NCBI RefSeq assembly: GCF_017916425.1
Contig: NZ_JAFMSX010000001.1
Span: 1,240,001 to 1,304,000, forward strand
Direction: 5' to 3'
From: Nocardioides sp. SYSU D00065
GTDB lineage: Bacteria > Actinomycetota > Actinomycetes > Propionibacteriales > Nocardioidaceae
DNA length: 64,000 nucleotides
A program made the translations under genes and the position numbers. Under the pieces are notes generated by a model. It was not told where the DNA came from and made no database searches. It worked only from the letters and a program-made list of their open reading frames with translations. Positions 25,923 to 35,735 of this stretch are shown piece by piece; the stretch's first letter is position 1, and every line of letters starts with the position of its first letter.

Positions 25923-26420
25923 TCAGACCTCGAGGGCGGCGGCGATCTCGTCGTACGCCGTCCGGCCGAAGGCCACCAGGCGAGCCTCCTCCACCGAGGT
26001 CGGGGTGGCGCGGAGGGTGTCGATCGCCGCCCGGATCGCGTCGCCGCGCGGCCAGCCGTAGACCCCGGCGCTGACGAGGGGGAACGCCACCGACGCCGCG
26101 CCGAGCTCGTCGGCGACCGCGAGCGCGCCGGAGTAGCAGGAGGTGAGCAGGTCGCGGTCGCGCTCACCGGCGGCGTGGTTGGGGCCCACCACGTGGATCA
26201 CCCAGCGGGCGGGCAGCCGGCCCGCGGTGGTCCAGCCCGCGGCACCGGTCGGAAGGCCGTCGGGGAAGCGGCGCCGGCAGTCGGCCAGCACCTCCGGGCC
26301 GCCCGCGGCGTGGATCGCGCCGTCGACGCCGGCCCCGCCGCGCATGCGTCGGTTGGCGGCGTTGACGACCGCGTCGACCTGCTGCGTGGTGATGTCGCCC
26401 TCCACGACGGTGAGCCGCAT
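25923..26420 (-). CDS. Macrodomain protein (O-acetyl-ADP-ribose deacetylase-like)
   Basis: The 165-residue protein is a single macrodomain: VVEGDITTQQVDAVVNAANRRMRGGAGVDGAIHAAGG near the start, a central VIHVVGP, and FPLVSAGVYGWP binding the distal ribose. It is similar to YmdB/MacroD-type proteins that hydrolyse O-acetyl-ADP-ribose, the by-product of sirtuins, or ADP-ribose esters. The sirtuin gene lies 15 kb away, so the link is only functional. The ATG is 2 bp after the stop of the M4 peptidase gene, in the same operon. Confidence 0.9.
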   Translation of the reverse strand: MRLTVVEGDITTQQVDAVVNAANRRMRGGAGVDGAIHAAGGPEVLADCRRRFPDGLPTGAAGWTTAGRLPARWVIHVVGPNHAAGERDRDLLTSCYSGALAVADELGAASVAFPLVSAGVYGWPRGDAIRAAIDTLRATPTSVEEARLVAFGRTAYDEIAAALEV

Positions 26421-26422
26421 CG

Positions 26423-27748
26423 TCAGACCTCCGCCGAGCCGTGCGGCAGCACCCGCCGGGCCAGCTCGGCCTGACTGGCCGTGAGCGCCTGCTCGGGCAC
26501 GGTGACCGGGTCACGGCCGGGCACGGTGAAGGTGTAGACGAACATGTCGGGCATCGGCGGCGCCGGCTTGCCGGTGCCCGGCCGGACCGCCTCCTCGACC
26601 AGCGCGCGCAGGTCCTGCTGGTCGAGCTCGTCGAGGTCGACCTCGCCCGCCTGCCGCAGGCCGGCGAAGCCGCCGCTGCGCTCGACCCTCAGCCGCCTGG
26701 CCGCACGCGGCTCGCCCGCCGGGACGCCGGTCGCGGCGACCGGGGTGACGCCGACCCGGCGCCAGGCCTCTCGCACCGCGTCCGCGTGTGCCCCGGCGGA
26801 CGCGACGGTCGCGGCAGCGAAGGTGGCGAAGTCGGCGTCGGCGGGCACGTCGTCCCCGACGAGCGCGTCGTACCAGATCCGCCCGGCGCCCTCGATCGCC
26901 CGGCCGCCGATCGCGACGGCTGCGAGCTGGAACGCCTTGTTGGGGATGCCGGAGTTGAGGTGCACGCCGCCGTTGTCGGCGGTGGTCTCGACGTAGTCGT
27001 CCATGTGCCCGACCTGGGGGTCCGCGCCCAGCTCCGGGTCGTCGTACGCCGTGCCGGGAGCGGCCATGTCGCGCAGGGCGCGTGCGCGCACCGCCGGGGT
27101 GAAGATGCCCTCGCCGATCAGCCAGTCGCCGGCGCCGGCGTCCTGGCCGAGCAGCCGCTGCTTGAGGCAGGAGGCGAACACGTCGGCGACCGACTCGTTG
27201 AGCGCGCCGGACTGCCCCTCGTAGGCGAGGCCGGCCGTGTGCTGCACGACGGCGTGGGCGAACTCGTGCGCCAGCACGTCCACCGGCTTGGTGAACCGCT
27301 CGAAGACCTGGCCGTCGCCGTCGCCGAAGACCAGGTGGGTGCCGTCCCAGAAGGCGTTGTTGTAGCGCGAGCCGTAGTGGACGGTGAGGCTGACCGGCGC
27401 CCCGGCGCCGTCGTAGGAGTCGCGGGAGAACGCCTCGGCGAACATCCGGAGCGTCGCCGCGATGCCGGTGGCGGCCTCGTCGACCGCGACGTCGCCCGTC
27501 TCGGGCTCGCCGGCCCGACGCGCCGGTGAGCCGGGCAGCGAGGTCGAGGACCCCGCGTCGTGGACGGTCCAGGCGGGCCCGGCGACCACCCCGGAGGCGG
27601 CGGACGTGCCCGTGGCCCGGCCGCGTGCGCGCCGCAGCGCCTCCTCACGCTCGGCCTGCTCCGGCCCGTCGACCCGCTCGACGAGCCAGGGCGGGATGAA
27701 CGCGCAGCGGGGGGCCGCGGGGGTCGTGGCTGTGTCCCGAGAGGTCAT
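26423..27748 (-). CDS. Protealysin-like M4 metallopeptidase with C-terminal emfourin domain
   Basis: The 441-residue protein carries a short protealysin-type propeptide motif [13 protein letters not shown] (14-26). The thermolysin-like catalytic domain has HEFAH (161-165), a third zinc ligand Glu185 in NESVADVF, and the catalytic His263 in [15 protein letters not shown]-terminal domain (about 351-436) begins [14 protein letters not shown] and contains DMFVYTFTV, as in the emfourin (protealysin inhibitor) family. No signal peptide is present. The protease may therefore carry its own inhibitor. It is first in an operon with the macrodomain gene. Confidence 0.85.
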   Translation of the reverse strand: MTSRDTATTPAAPRCAFIPPWLVERVDGPEQAEREEALRRARGRATGTSAASGVVAGPAWTVHDAGSSTSLPGSPARRAGEPETGDVAVDEAATGIAATLRMFAEAFSRDSYDGAGAPVSLTVHYGSRYNNAFWDGTHLVFGDGDGQVFERFTKPVDVLAHEFAHAVVQHTAGLAYEGQSGALNESVADVFASCLKQRLLGQDAGAGDWLIGEGIFTPAVRARALRDMAAPGTAYDDPELGADPQVGHMDDYVETTADNGGVHLNSGIPNKAFQLAAVAIGGRAIEGAGRIWYDALVGDDVPADADFATFAAATVASAGAHADAVREAWRRVGVTPVAATGVPAGEPRAARRLRVERSGGFAGLRQAGEVDLDELDQQDLRALVEEAVRPGTGKPAPPMPDMFVYTFTVPGRDPVTVPEQALTASQAELARRVLPHGSAEV

Positions 27749-27844
27749 GGGACAGGTCTACCTCGTGCCTGCGACAGCGGGTAGTCCCCGGCTGCGCACC
27801 CTCCGCGCCCGCCTCACGAAGTCTCGATCTGGGCGTCGGCGCAC

Positions 27845-27850
27845 TAGACT
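27845..27850 (+). promoter_or_regulatory. -10 box for typA
   Basis: TAGACT lies about 70 nt before the typA ATG. This gives a short 5' leader containing the GGAAGG Shine-Dalgarno at 27905-27910. No clear -35 is visible. Confidence 0.5.
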
Positions 27851-27918
27851 TCCCGGTGCTGCGGCCGTGCGGGCCGCGCCCGGCCCTGGCCGCTCGTCTC
27901 CACCCGGAAGGCCCCTGC

Positions 27919-29811
27919 ATGCCCATCCAGTCCCGCTCCGACCTGCGCAACGTCGCGATCGTCGCGCACGTCGACCACGGCAAGACCACGCTCGTCGACG
28001 CGATGCTCCGCCAGGCCGGTGCCTTCACCGCCCACCAGGCCGAGAGCGTCGCCGACCGGGTCATGGACTCCGGCGACCTCGAGCGCGAGAAGGGCATCAC
28101 GATCCTCGCCAAGAACACCGCGGTGCACTACGCCGGTCCCGCCGGCGGCGGGCAGCCGATGGTCATCAACATCATCGACACCCCCGGTCACGCCGACTTC
28201 GGCGGCGAGGTGGAGCGCGGGCTGTCCATGGTGGACGGCATCGTGCTGCTCGTCGACGCCTCCGAGGGGCCGCTCCCCCAGACCCGCTTCGTGCTCCGCA
28301 AGGCGCTCAACGCCGACATGCCGGTGATCCTGGTCGTCAACAAGACCGACCGCAGCGACGCCCGGATCGCCGAGGTCGTCGACGAGTCCTACGAGCTGTT
28401 CATGGACCTGCTCGACGACAGCCACAGCCAGGACGCCCTCGACTTCCCCGTCGTCTACGCCTCCGGCAAGGCCGGCATCGCGTCGCTGGAGCAGCCGGCG
28501 AACGGCGCCATGCCCGAGGGCAACGACCTCGAGCCGCTGTTCAAGACCATCCTCGAGACCATCCCGGCTCCGCAGTACGACGACGAGGCGCCGCTGCAGG
28601 CCCACGTCACCAACCTGGACTCCTCGCCGTTCCTCGGCCGGCTGGCGCTGCTGCGCATCCACCAGGGCACGCTCAAGAAGGGCCAGACCGTCGCTTGGAT
28701 GCGGCGTGACGGCGAGGTCAAGAACGTCCGGATCACCGAGCTGCTGGTGACCGAGGGCCTCGAGCGCAAGCCCGGCGAGTCCGCCGGCCCTGGCGACATC
28801 GTCGCGATCGCCGGCATCCCGGACATCACCATCGGCGAGACCCTGGCCGACGCCGAGAACCCGGTCGCGCTGCCGTTGATCCACGTCGACGAGCCGGCGA
28901 TCTCGATGACCATCGGCACCAACACCTCGCCGCTGGTCGGCAAGGTCAAGGGCGCCAAGGTCACCGCCCGTCTCGTGAAGGACCGCCTCGACGCCGAGCT
29001 CGTCGGCAACGTCTCGCTGCGGGTGCTGCCCACCGAGCGTCCCGACGCCTGGGAGGTCCAGGGCCGCGGCGAGCTCGCCCTGGCGATCCTCGTCGAGCAG
29101 ATGCGCCGCGAGGGCTTCGAGCTCACCGTCGGCAAGCCGCAGGTGGTCACCCGTGAGATCGACGGCAAGCTGCACGAGCCGTTCGAGCGACTCACCATCG
29201 ACGCGCCGGAGGAGTACCTCGGCACCATCACCGAGCTGCTCGCCGTCCGCAAGGGGCGCATGGAGGGCATGACCAACCACGGCACCGGCTGGGTGCGGAT
29301 GGAGTTCGTCGTCCCGGCGCGCGGCCTGATCGGCTTCCGCACCGACTTCCTCACCGAGACCCGCGGCACCGGCATCGCCCACCACATCTCCGAGGGCTAC
29401 TTCCCCTGGGCCGGGGAGATCCGCTCGCGCAACAACGGCTCGCTGGTGGCCGACCGCGCCGGCGCCGCGACGGCGTACGCCATGACGTCGCTGCAGGAGC
29501 GCGGCGTGCTGTTCGTCGAGCCGGCGACCGAGGTCTACGAGGGCATGATCGTCGGCGAGAACTCCCGCGCCGACGACATGGACGTCAACATCACCAAGGA
29601 GAAGCAGCAGACCAACATCCGCTCCGCCACCTCCGACAACTTCGAGAAGCTGATCCCGCCGAAGAAGCTGTCGCTCGAGCAGTGCCTGGAGTTCTGCCGC
29701 GAGGACGAGTGCGTGGAGGTCACGCCCGAGACGGTGCGCATCCGCAAGGTCGTCCTCGACGCCAACGCGCGCGCCAAGACGGCGTCGCGGGCGCGCAAGG
29801 CCAACAAGTAG
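27919..29811 (+). CDS. typA: Translational GTPase TypA/BipA
   Basis: The 630-residue protein is of normal TypA length. G1 is VDHGKTT (about residues 17-23), switch I follows in EREKGITI, G3 is DTPGH and G4 is NKTD. EF-G-like domains II, III and V follow, with the TypA-specific C-terminal domain containing [18 protein letters not shown]. It binds 70S ribosomes and assists large-subunit assembly and stress adaptation. ATG 27919 has GGAAGG 8 nt upstream. It is transcribed divergently from the M4 peptidase gene. Confidence 0.95.
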   Translation: MPIQSRSDLRNVAIVAHVDHGKTTLVDAMLRQAGAFTAHQAESVADRVMDSGDLEREKGITILAKNTAVHYAGPAGGGQPMVINIIDTPGHADFGGEVERGLSMVDGIVLLVDASEGPLPQTRFVLRKALNADMPVILVVNKTDRSDARIAEVVDESYELFMDLLDDSHSQDALDFPVVYASGKAGIASLEQPANGAMPEGNDLEPLFKTILETIPAPQYDDEAPLQAHVTNLDSSPFLGRLALLRIHQGTLKKGQTVAWMRRDGEVKNVRITELLVTEGLERKPGESAGPGDIVAIAGIPDITIGETLADAENPVALPLIHVDEPAISMTIGTNTSPLVGKVKGAKVTARLVKDRLDAELVGNVSLRVLPTERPDAWEVQGRGELALAILVEQMRREGFELTVGKPQVVTREIDGKLHEPFERLTIDAPEEYLGTITELLAVRKGRMEGMTNHGTGWVRMEFVVPARGLIGFRTDFLTETRGTGIAHHISEGYFPWAGEIRSRNNGSLVADRAGAATAYAMTSLQERGVLFVEPATEVYEGMIVGENSRADDMDVNITKEKQQTNIRSATSDNFEKLIPPKKLSLEQCLEFCREDECVEVTPETVRIRKVVLDANARAKTASRARKANK

Positions 29812-29822
29812 GCGTCGTCCCC

Positions 29823-30494
29823 GTGTCCTGCCGCTCCGACCGCCCCGACCGTCCCGACGACTCGGGCGTCGGCGAGCGGCTGGCCGCGTGGCTGGAGGAC
29901 CTCGGCCTGACGGACCAGCTCGTGGTCGCCGGCCTGCCGACGTACGAGCGTGCCGGCGACGGCACCGTGCGCTGGGTCGACCCGGCGACGGGAGAGGCGC
30001 TCGGCGAGGACCGGCTGGTCGAGCTCGACCGGCTGCTCCGCTCGGTCGGCGACGACCCGGCGCACGGCGTGCCGGTCGAGCTCGTGCAGCTGCGTCGCGA
30101 GGGCCGGCTGCGCGCGGCGCTGCTCGACGGCGGGTGGCTGAGCTATGCCGAGGTGGGCCGGCTGCGCGGCATCTCGGAGAACGCGGCCCGGTTCGCGGTG
30201 CACAAGGCCGCCCAGCGCCGGGCGATCCTGATCGTGCAGAACGAGGGCGCCACGCTCGTGCCGAAGTTCCAGCTGGACGCGCAGGGACAGGTGCGCGAGG
30301 AGCTGCTGGCGGTGCTCGAGCCGCTGCTCGCCGCCGGCGTCGACCCGTGGCGCGCCTGGATGTGGCTCACCACGCCGGCGGCGCTGCTGGGCGGGGCGGT
30401 GCCGCACGAGGCGGCCCGCGACCCCGAGGAGCTGCCGGTGGTGCAGCACGCGGCCGTCAAGCTGGCCGAGCGCGCGCAGGCGTCGAAGGGCTGA
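29823..30494 (+). CDS. HTH protein with MbcA/ParS-like C-terminal domain
   Basis: The 223-residue protein is of uncertain function. The middle contains a helix-turn-helix-like WLSYAEVGRLRGISENAARFAVHKAAQRR (about residues 105-135). The C-terminal GVDPWRAWMWLTTPAALLGGAVPHEAARDPE resembles the toxin-binding domain of MbcA/ParS/Xre antitoxins (DUF2384). No RES toxin gene adjoins it, so an antitoxin role is not supported by context. GTG 29823 is the only sensible start after typA (11 bp gap) and lacks a Shine-Dalgarno. It probably shares the typA transcript. Confidence 0.55.
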   Translation: MSCRSDRPDRPDDSGVGERLAAWLEDLGLTDQLVVAGLPTYERAGDGTVRWVDPATGEALGEDRLVELDRLLRSVGDDPAHGVPVELVQLRREGRLRAALLDGGWLSYAEVGRLRGISENAARFAVHKAAQRRAILIVQNEGATLVPKFQLDAQGQVREELLAVLEPLLAAGVDPWRAWMWLTTPAALLGGAVPHEAARDPEELPVVQHAAVKLAERAQASKG

Positions 30495-30510
30495 GTCCCG
30501 GCCGAGCCGG

Positions 30511-31857
30511 TCAGGCCGGCGCGGGGCGCAGGGTCGGTGCCAGCACGGCCAGCCCGAGCAGCGGCAGCACCGCCAGCACGAGCAGCGCGCCTGGCATCCC
30601 GACGGGACCGCTGAGCCCGGCGACCACCGCCGAGCCGACGCTGCCGCCGATGAGGAAGAGCAGCGTCGAGACGCCGAGCGCCACGCCGCGGACCTCGTGG
30701 TGCACGGCGTCGCCGACCACCGCGCTCAGCGCGGGCTGGCCCAGGCCGAAGGCGAACGTGACCAGGATGATCGCGACCACGAGCACCGGGGCGCTGACCC
30801 AGTGGGCACCGGCGGTGGCGACCAGCAGTGCCACGGAGGCGATGACGGCAGCCGTGGCGAGGGCCCGTGCGGGCCCCCCGCGGTTGAGCATCGGGCCGGC
30901 GACCCGGGGCACCATCAGCGCCACGACAGCGCTCGGCAGCATGGCGAGCCCGACCTGCCAGGCCTCCCAGCCCTCGGCGAGCAGGACCGCCGGCAGCGCG
31001 ATGAGCATGGCGAACCACGACGCCGGGACGGCGGACGCCGAGACCGCACTGCGCACGACGGTCGCGTTGCGGACGACCTCGATCGGCAGGAAGCCGTCGG
31101 GGCGCCGGCGTACAGAGGCGCGAACGGCCGGTACGCCGAGCACGAGCAGGCCCGCGCCGATCGCGGCCACGACCAGACCGGCCGACGGCGACTGCACGAG
31201 CAGCACCATGCCGGCGGCCGTCAGCGCGACCAGGACGGCACCCACCACGTCGAGGCGGGCACCGCTCCCGCCGGTCGGGAGCGCGCGCCACAGCAGCGGC
31301 ACGACCAGCGCGCCGAGGATGGGCAGCGCCATCACGGCGCGCCAGCCGAACGCGGCCTCGACCGCGCCGCCAATCAGCGGCCCGAGGCAGCTGATGGCGG
31401 CCGCGACGCCCGCGAGGCGGCCGAACGCGAGGCCGCGCACCTCCCCGCTGTACCTCGCGGAGAGGATGGTGACGCCGAGGGTGGGTACGGCGGCGGCGCC
31501 GGCTCCCTGCAGGATGCGGGCCCCGAGGAGGACCTCGAACGTCGGTGCCAACGCGGCCACGAGCGCGCCCACGGACATCAGGACGAGGCCGGCGAGCAGC
31601 GGCGCGCGGACGCCGACGAGGTCGGAGATCCGCCCGTAGAGCGCGGTGGTGACCGCGAGCATCAGCACGTAGAGGCTGATCGTCCAGGCGGCCAGGCCCG
31701 CGTCGACGCCGAGGTCCGGCCCGAGGAGGGCGAGGGTCACCGCGGCGCTGGACGAGCCCATCCCGGCGAGGCCGAAGAGGAGTCCGAGGAGCGTCGAGAC
31801 GCGACGGGAGTCGTCAGTCTGCGCGAGGGCGGGATCGGTCTCGGTGGCGGAGGTCAT
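30511..31857 (-). CDS. MFS transporter
   Basis: The 448-residue protein has 12 or more hydrophobic helices. Typical MFS landmarks are LYGRISDLVGVRAPLLAGLVLMSVGAL (motif A region between helices 2 and 3), GARILQGAGAAAVPTLGV, and LGPLIGGAVEAAFGWR (motif C). It probably exports small molecules by proton antiport; the substrate is unknown. It is convergent with the preceding HTH gene (16 bp apart) and 55 bp from the Tat-exported protein gene on the same strand. Confidence 0.88.
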   Translation of the reverse strand: MTSATETDPALAQTDDSRRVSTLLGLLFGLAGMGSSSAAVTLALLGPDLGVDAGLAAWTISLYVLMLAVTTALYGRISDLVGVRAPLLAGLVLMSVGALVAALAPTFEVLLGARILQGAGAAAVPTLGVTILSARYSGEVRGLAFGRLAGVAAAISCLGPLIGGAVEAAFGWRAVMALPILGALVVPLLWRALPTGGSGARLDVVGAVLVALTAAGMVLLVQSPSAGLVVAAIGAGLLVLGVPAVRASVRRRPDGFLPIEVVRNATVVRSAVSASAVPASWFAMLIALPAVLLAEGWEAWQVGLAMLPSAVVALMVPRVAGPMLNRGGPARALATAAVIASVALLVATAGAHWVSAPVLVVAIILVTFAFGLGQPALSAVVGDAVHHEVRGVALGVSTLLFLIGGSVGSAVVAGLSGPVGMPGALLVLAVLPLLGLAVLAPTLRPAPA

Positions 31858-31912
31858 CGGGAGGCGACAACACCCCGCCGGGCCGCGGCATTCCCTCGGA
31901 GGCGACTCGGTG

Positions 31913-32614
31913 TCAGCAGATGACGGGCTGGAAGGACATGTTGGAGATGCCGATGAACGGAGAACCGCTCGCGGAGCCGTCCTGGGCGTAGGTGAACGAC
32001 ATGCTGGAGATCGGGCCGGCCCAGCTGACCGCGACGTTGCCGTTGCTCGTGTTGCCGGGCGTGGCGGCCGACGTGTTGTATCCGTTGGCGCGGAAGGCGT
32101 TGGATCCCGTGCCCCCGTTGCCTGTCACATAGGTCTGGTTCGCGATGGTGTAGGCGAAACCCGGGGTGTTGACCGTGACCCGGTCATCCCAGTTGGCACC
32201 ACCGGAGTCGATGTCGAGGAAGCTGAATCGCAGGTTGATCACGTCGACCGGCTGACCGTTGCGGGTGAACGTGAACGTCGCCGTCTGCGCGCTGTTGTTC
32301 GCCGAGGTGCTGTAGAACCTGAGGTTGCTCGACTGGCCTCCGGTCTGCACGTTCGAGATGGTCCGGTTGTTCAGGGCGGTCGTCTGACCTGAGACGGTGA
32401 GCGTGACGACGACCCCGCCCGACGTGGTGCTGACGAACGTCGAGCCGCTCGACCCCACAGCCGACCAGACGATCGTGGTGCTGGCGCACGGCGAGGCGGC
32501 GAACGCCGGAGCTGTCGTCGCGACGGCGACGACGGGCACGGTCCACGCGGCGCCGCGGACGAGCGAGCGGCGCGACGTACGTACGCCTGCGAGCGGAGTG
32601 GTGTCGATCGACAT
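31913..32614 (-). CDS. Tat-exported hypothetical protein
   Basis: The 233-residue precursor starts with a twin-arginine signal: SRRSLVRGAAWTVPVVAVATTAPAFAAS, with the RR pair at about residues 14-16 and cleavage after AFA. The mature protein is rich in Ser, Thr, Asn and Gly and looks all-beta. It has one cysteine near each end (SPCAS and the terminal C), which could form a disulfide. No known domain was recognised. Its composition differs from the surrounding Ala/Arg-rich proteins. The 260-bp region upstream is relatively AT-rich and should hold its promoter. Confidence 0.65.
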   Translation of the reverse strand: MSIDTTPLAGVRTSRRSLVRGAAWTVPVVAVATTAPAFAASPCASTTIVWSAVGSSGSTFVSTTSGGVVVTLTVSGQTTALNNRTISNVQTGGQSSNLRFYSTSANNSAQTATFTFTRNGQPVDVINLRFSFLDIDSGGANWDDRVTVNTPGFAYTIANQTYVTGNGGTGSNAFRANGYNTSAATPGNTSNGNVAVSWAGPISSMSFTYAQDGSASGSPFIGISNMSFQPVIC

Positions 32615-32861
32615 GACGAGGCCCCTAGGTCACGCAAGCGACCCCCACGGTCGCTCGGTGTCACCACGCTAGGTCTGGCTCGCCCACCGATCGGTAACGA
32701 GAAATCCTCAAGAGAACCTTGTCTGCACCACGAAATCCACCGTCGAACGGGCTCACGCAGGGAGGATCAGCGGTCGACGGTCGAGCGCAGCCCGTTTCCC
32801 GGATGACAGACGACCTGCCGGGCACGGAGCCGCGCCGGCGCGGCGAGCCGGCACGGACGCC

Positions 32862-32867
32862 TACGAT
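32862..32867 (+). promoter_or_regulatory. -10 box for MauE-thioredoxin gene
   Basis: TACGAT ends 7 nt before ATG 32875 with no Shine-Dalgarno between, consistent with a leaderless transcript. Confidence 0.5.
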
Positions 32868-32874
32868 GCGGGCC

Positions 32875-33858
32875 ATGTCGTCGCCACCGCTCGCAGCGCT
32901 GGTCGTCCAGCTGACGCTGGCGGGGGTGCTGCTCGTCAGCGGTGTCGCCAAGCTTCGCGACCCGCGGGCGACGCGCGATGCGTTCGACGCGCTGCGGGTG
33001 CCGGGCGTGCTGCCGGCCGACCGCGCCGCGACGGCCCTCCCGTGGGTCGAGGTCACGCTCGCCGTGCTGCTCCTCGCCGCCCCGCGCGGCTGGCTCGTGC
33101 CGGTCGCCGTGGCCGTGCTCGCGCTGATGCTCGCCTACACCTGGCTGGTCGGGCGCGCCCTCGGCTTCGACGAGCCGGTGTCGTGCTCGTGCTTCGGCAG
33201 CCTGGGCCGCCACGACGTCGACCGCACCACCGTGGCGCGCAACGTGCTGCTGTCGGTGCTCGCCGGTGCGGCCGTCTGGTACGCCGTCGAGGGCGGATCG
33301 GCGCCGGCCGCCCTCCGCGCGCTCGACCGTGACGGCTGGTGGGGTCTGGCCGCCACGGGGGCGGCGACCGCCGTGGTGGCCCTCGTCGCCGGCCGCGCGT
33401 CCACGCCGCCGGCTTCGTCCGAGGTGCTGGACTACGAGCGCCAGCCGATCCCGTTCGGGGTGCTCACCCGTCACGACGGGAGCAGCGCCACGCTGACCGA
33501 GCTGGCGGCGAGCCAGGCCCGCCTGCTCCTCGTGCTCAACCCCGGCTGCTCCCCCTGCGTCCGGGTCGCCGAGAGGGTGGACGGCTGGAGCGCGCAGCTC
33601 GGCCCCGCGGTCGGTGTCGTCGCGGTGTACCCCGACGGGCCGTCTGCCCGCGCAGCGTCCCAGCATGCCGCCGAGACCGCCGCCTGGGAGCCGGAGCTCA
33701 ACATCCGCCGCGTCTTCTCGGTCGGCACCCCGGCCGCGATCCTGCTCGGCGCCGACGGCTTCCTCGCCGGCGGACCGGTCGCGGGTGAGGACGACGTCGT
33801 GGAGTTCGTCGCCGAGGTGCAGGAGGCGTTGGCCGAGGAGCCGATCGGCGCCGAGTGA
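32875..33858 (+). CDS. MauE/DoxX-family membrane protein with C-terminal thioredoxin-like domain
   Basis: The 327-residue protein has four or five N-terminal membrane helices of the MauE/DoxX type (SGVAKLRDP, then VSCSCFGSLG near residue 104). A C-terminal thioredoxin-like domain follows, with the redox motif CSPC in LVLNPGCSPCVRVAERV (about residue 225). Such fusions move electrons across the membrane or shape disulfides in exported proteins. The ATG lies 7 nt after a -10 box. It ends 26 bp before the first glycosyltransferase of the polysaccharide locus. Confidence 0.8.
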   Translation: MSSPPLAALVVQLTLAGVLLVSGVAKLRDPRATRDAFDALRVPGVLPADRAATALPWVEVTLAVLLLAAPRGWLVPVAVAVLALMLAYTWLVGRALGFDEPVSCSCFGSLGRHDVDRTTVARNVLLSVLAGAAVWYAVEGGSAPAALRALDRDGWWGLAATGAATAVVALVAGRASTPPASSEVLDYERQPIPFGVLTRHDGSSATLTELAASQARLLLVLNPGCSPCVRVAERVDGWSAQLGPAVGVVAVYPDGPSARAASQHAAETAAWEPELNIRRVFSVGTPAAILLGADGFLAGGPVAGEDDVVEFVAEVQEALAEEPIGAE

Positions 33859-33872
33859 GCGGTGCCGGCTCC

Positions 33873-33878
33873 TAGGAT
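33873..33878 (+). promoter_or_regulatory. -10 box at the head of the first glycosyltransferase operon
   Basis: TAGGAT ends 6 nt before GTG 33885. No Shine-Dalgarno is present, so a leaderless start is likely. Confidence 0.55.
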
Positions 33879-33884
33879 CGTCGC

Positions 33885-35735
33885 GTGCCGTCCCCCGCCG
33901 TCTCCGTCGTCGTGCCCACCCGCGGCGGAGCTCGTCGGCTGCCGGTGCTGCTCGACACGCTGGCCGCGCAGACGATCGACGAGGCGTGGGAGGTGGTGGT
34001 CGTCCTCGACGGGGACGTCGACGGCAGCCGCGAGGTGCTGGACGCGTACGCCGACCGGCTGCCGCTGCGCGTGCTCGAACGCGCGGGCGGGGACGGGGTG
34101 GGCGCCGCCCTCGCCGCGGGGTACGCCGCCGCGGACGGCGAGATCGTGCTGCGCTGCGACGACGACCTGACACTCCCGTCGGGACTCGTCGCGGGCCACC
34201 TCGCGCGGCACCGGACGAGGCCGGCCGGCGCTGCGCCACTCGGGGTCGTCTCGATGACCCGGGACGTCCTCGCCGACTCGCCGTACGCCGCGGCGTACGG
34301 TCGGCCCGCCAACGAGCGCCTCCTCGCACAGGCGTACGCCCGCCCGGCCGGCGAGCGGTGGCAGCACTGGGCGGCCTGCAACTCCGTGCCCCGCGCCGCC
34401 TACGAGGCGGCCGGTGGCTTCGACGCGACGATGGGCTACCGCGAGGACTCCGAGCTGGGCCTGCGCCTGGCGCGGACGGGCGTCGAGATCGTGATCGACC
34501 CACAGCTCGAGGTCGAGCACCGCGGTCCCGCCCCGGACACGACGACGCGCGCGGCACGCGCGTTCACCTCGGGCGCCTCGACCGTCGCCTTCGACGAGCG
34601 GCACCCGGGCACCCACGGCGCCGTGCCGGCACCCGCCGGCGCGTGGGGCCGTGCGGTCGCTCTCGCCGCGCACCGGATCGCCTCCCGAGCGGACGCGGCC
34701 CGGTTGGGCCGGCGCGTGGACGACCTCCTCCCCCGCCTGCCGGCCCTCGCGCACGGCAAGGTGATCGCGTGGGCGGTGGAGGCCGCAGCCCTCGCCGGTC
34801 GCCGCGCCGGGGACGCGACCTGGCTGCGCGCGGAGTCGCCCCCCGTGCGGGAGGTGCGCGACGTCAGCGTCGTCGTACCCCACCACGGAGACCCGGCGCC
34901 GACGCTCGCGCTCCTCGACCAGCTCGCGGTCCAGACGCACCCGGTGCAGGTGATCGTCGCGGACGACGCGTCCCCGACGCCGTTCCCCGATCGCGAGGGC
35001 GTCGAGGTGGTGCGACGCGAGGCGAACGGCGGCTTCGGGGCCAACGTGAACTCCGGCGCCGCCGCGGCCGTGGGCGAGGCGCTGCTCGTGCTCAACAGCG
35101 ACCTCACCGTCGAGCCGACGTTCGTCGCCGACATGGTGGCGGCGGCGCGGACGCACCCGGGTGCGGTCCTCGCACCGCGGATCGTCGACGAGCACGGCGC
35201 CGAGGCGTGGATCGGTCGGCGGTTCCCGCGCACCCACCACCAGGCGGCCGCCTGGCTGACGCCCCTGGCGCGTTTCCGCGACACCCGTGCCTGGCACTGG
35301 GCAGTCGGCCACGACGTGCGCGCCCACGCGACCGAGTCCGAGGTCGACTGGGTCGTCGGGGCGGCGATGTGGATCCCGCTCGCCGACTTCCGCGCGGTCG
35401 GCGGCTTCGACGAGCGATTCTTCATGAACTCCGAGGAGATCGACCTGCAGCGCCGGCTCCGCGCTCGCGGCCTGTCCGTCGTGGCGCTGCGCTCCCCCAC
35501 CGTGGTGCACGCCGGTGGCGGATCGTCGCCGTCGCAGTCGCGCCGCCAGTGGCTGGTCGACGGCCAGCTGCGCTACGCCGACACGTGGGGTTCCCGGCGC
35601 CGCCTGCAGCTCGCGCTCACCGCGGCGACCGGCGCGAACCTGCTGGTCAACGCGACCCGGCGGGCGGCCGGTCGCGACGTGCGCCCCCTCGAGGTGGCTC
35701 GCACCGAGCTGTCGCTGATCCGGGGGACGCGATGA
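33885..35735 (+). CDS. Protein with two tandem GT2 glycosyltransferase domains
   Basis: The 616-residue protein contains two complete family-2 (GT-A) domains. The first (about residues 5-250) has VSVVVPTRGG, the DxD-like CDDDL, and a GGFDATMGYREDSELGLR acceptor loop. The second (about 325-610) has VSVVVPHHGD, LNSDL, and GGFDERFFMNSEEIDLQRRL. It probably adds two sugars in succession to a growing glycan on the inner membrane face. There are no membrane helices. The stop overlaps the next gene's ATG (ATGA). Confidence 0.88.
   Translation: MPSPAVSVVVPTRGGARRLPVLLDTLAAQTIDEAWEVVVVLDGDVDGSREVLDAYADRLPLRVLERAGGDGVGAALAAGYAAADGEIVLRCDDDLTLPSGLVAGHLARHRTRPAGAAPLGVVSMTRDVLADSPYAAAYGRPANERLLAQAYARPAGERWQHWAACNSVPRAAYEAAGGFDATMGYREDSELGLRLARTGVEIVIDPQLEVEHRGPAPDTTTRAARAFTSGASTVAFDERHPGTHGAVPAPAGAWGRAVALAAHRIASRADAARLGRRVDDLLPRLPALAHGKVIAWAVEAAALAGRRAGDATWLRAESPPVREVRDVSVVVPHHGDPAPTLALLDQLAVQTHPVQVIVADDASPTPFPDREGVEVVRREANGGFGANVNSGAAAAVGEALLVLNSDLTVEPTFVADMVAAARTHPGAVLAPRIVDEHGAEAWIGRRFPRTHHQAAAWLTPLARFRDTRAWHWAVGHDVRAHATESEVDWVVGAAMWIPLADFRAVGGFDERFFMNSEEIDLQRRLRARGLSVVALRSPTVVHAGGGSSPSQSRRQWLVDGQLRYADTWGSRRRLQLALTAATGANLLVNATRRAAGRDVRPLEVARTELSLIRGTR

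Noticed and set aside
29823-30494. Complete toxin-antitoxin pair
   Set aside because: Only an antitoxin-like domain is visible. The neighbours are typA and an MFS transporter, with no toxin gene.
33614-35731. Upstream extension of the GT gene at 35732 as a 1060-residue protein
   Set aside because: The extension is Arg/Pro-rich shadow sequence over the MauE and GT2 genes. The ATGA overlap at 35732 gives a normal start.
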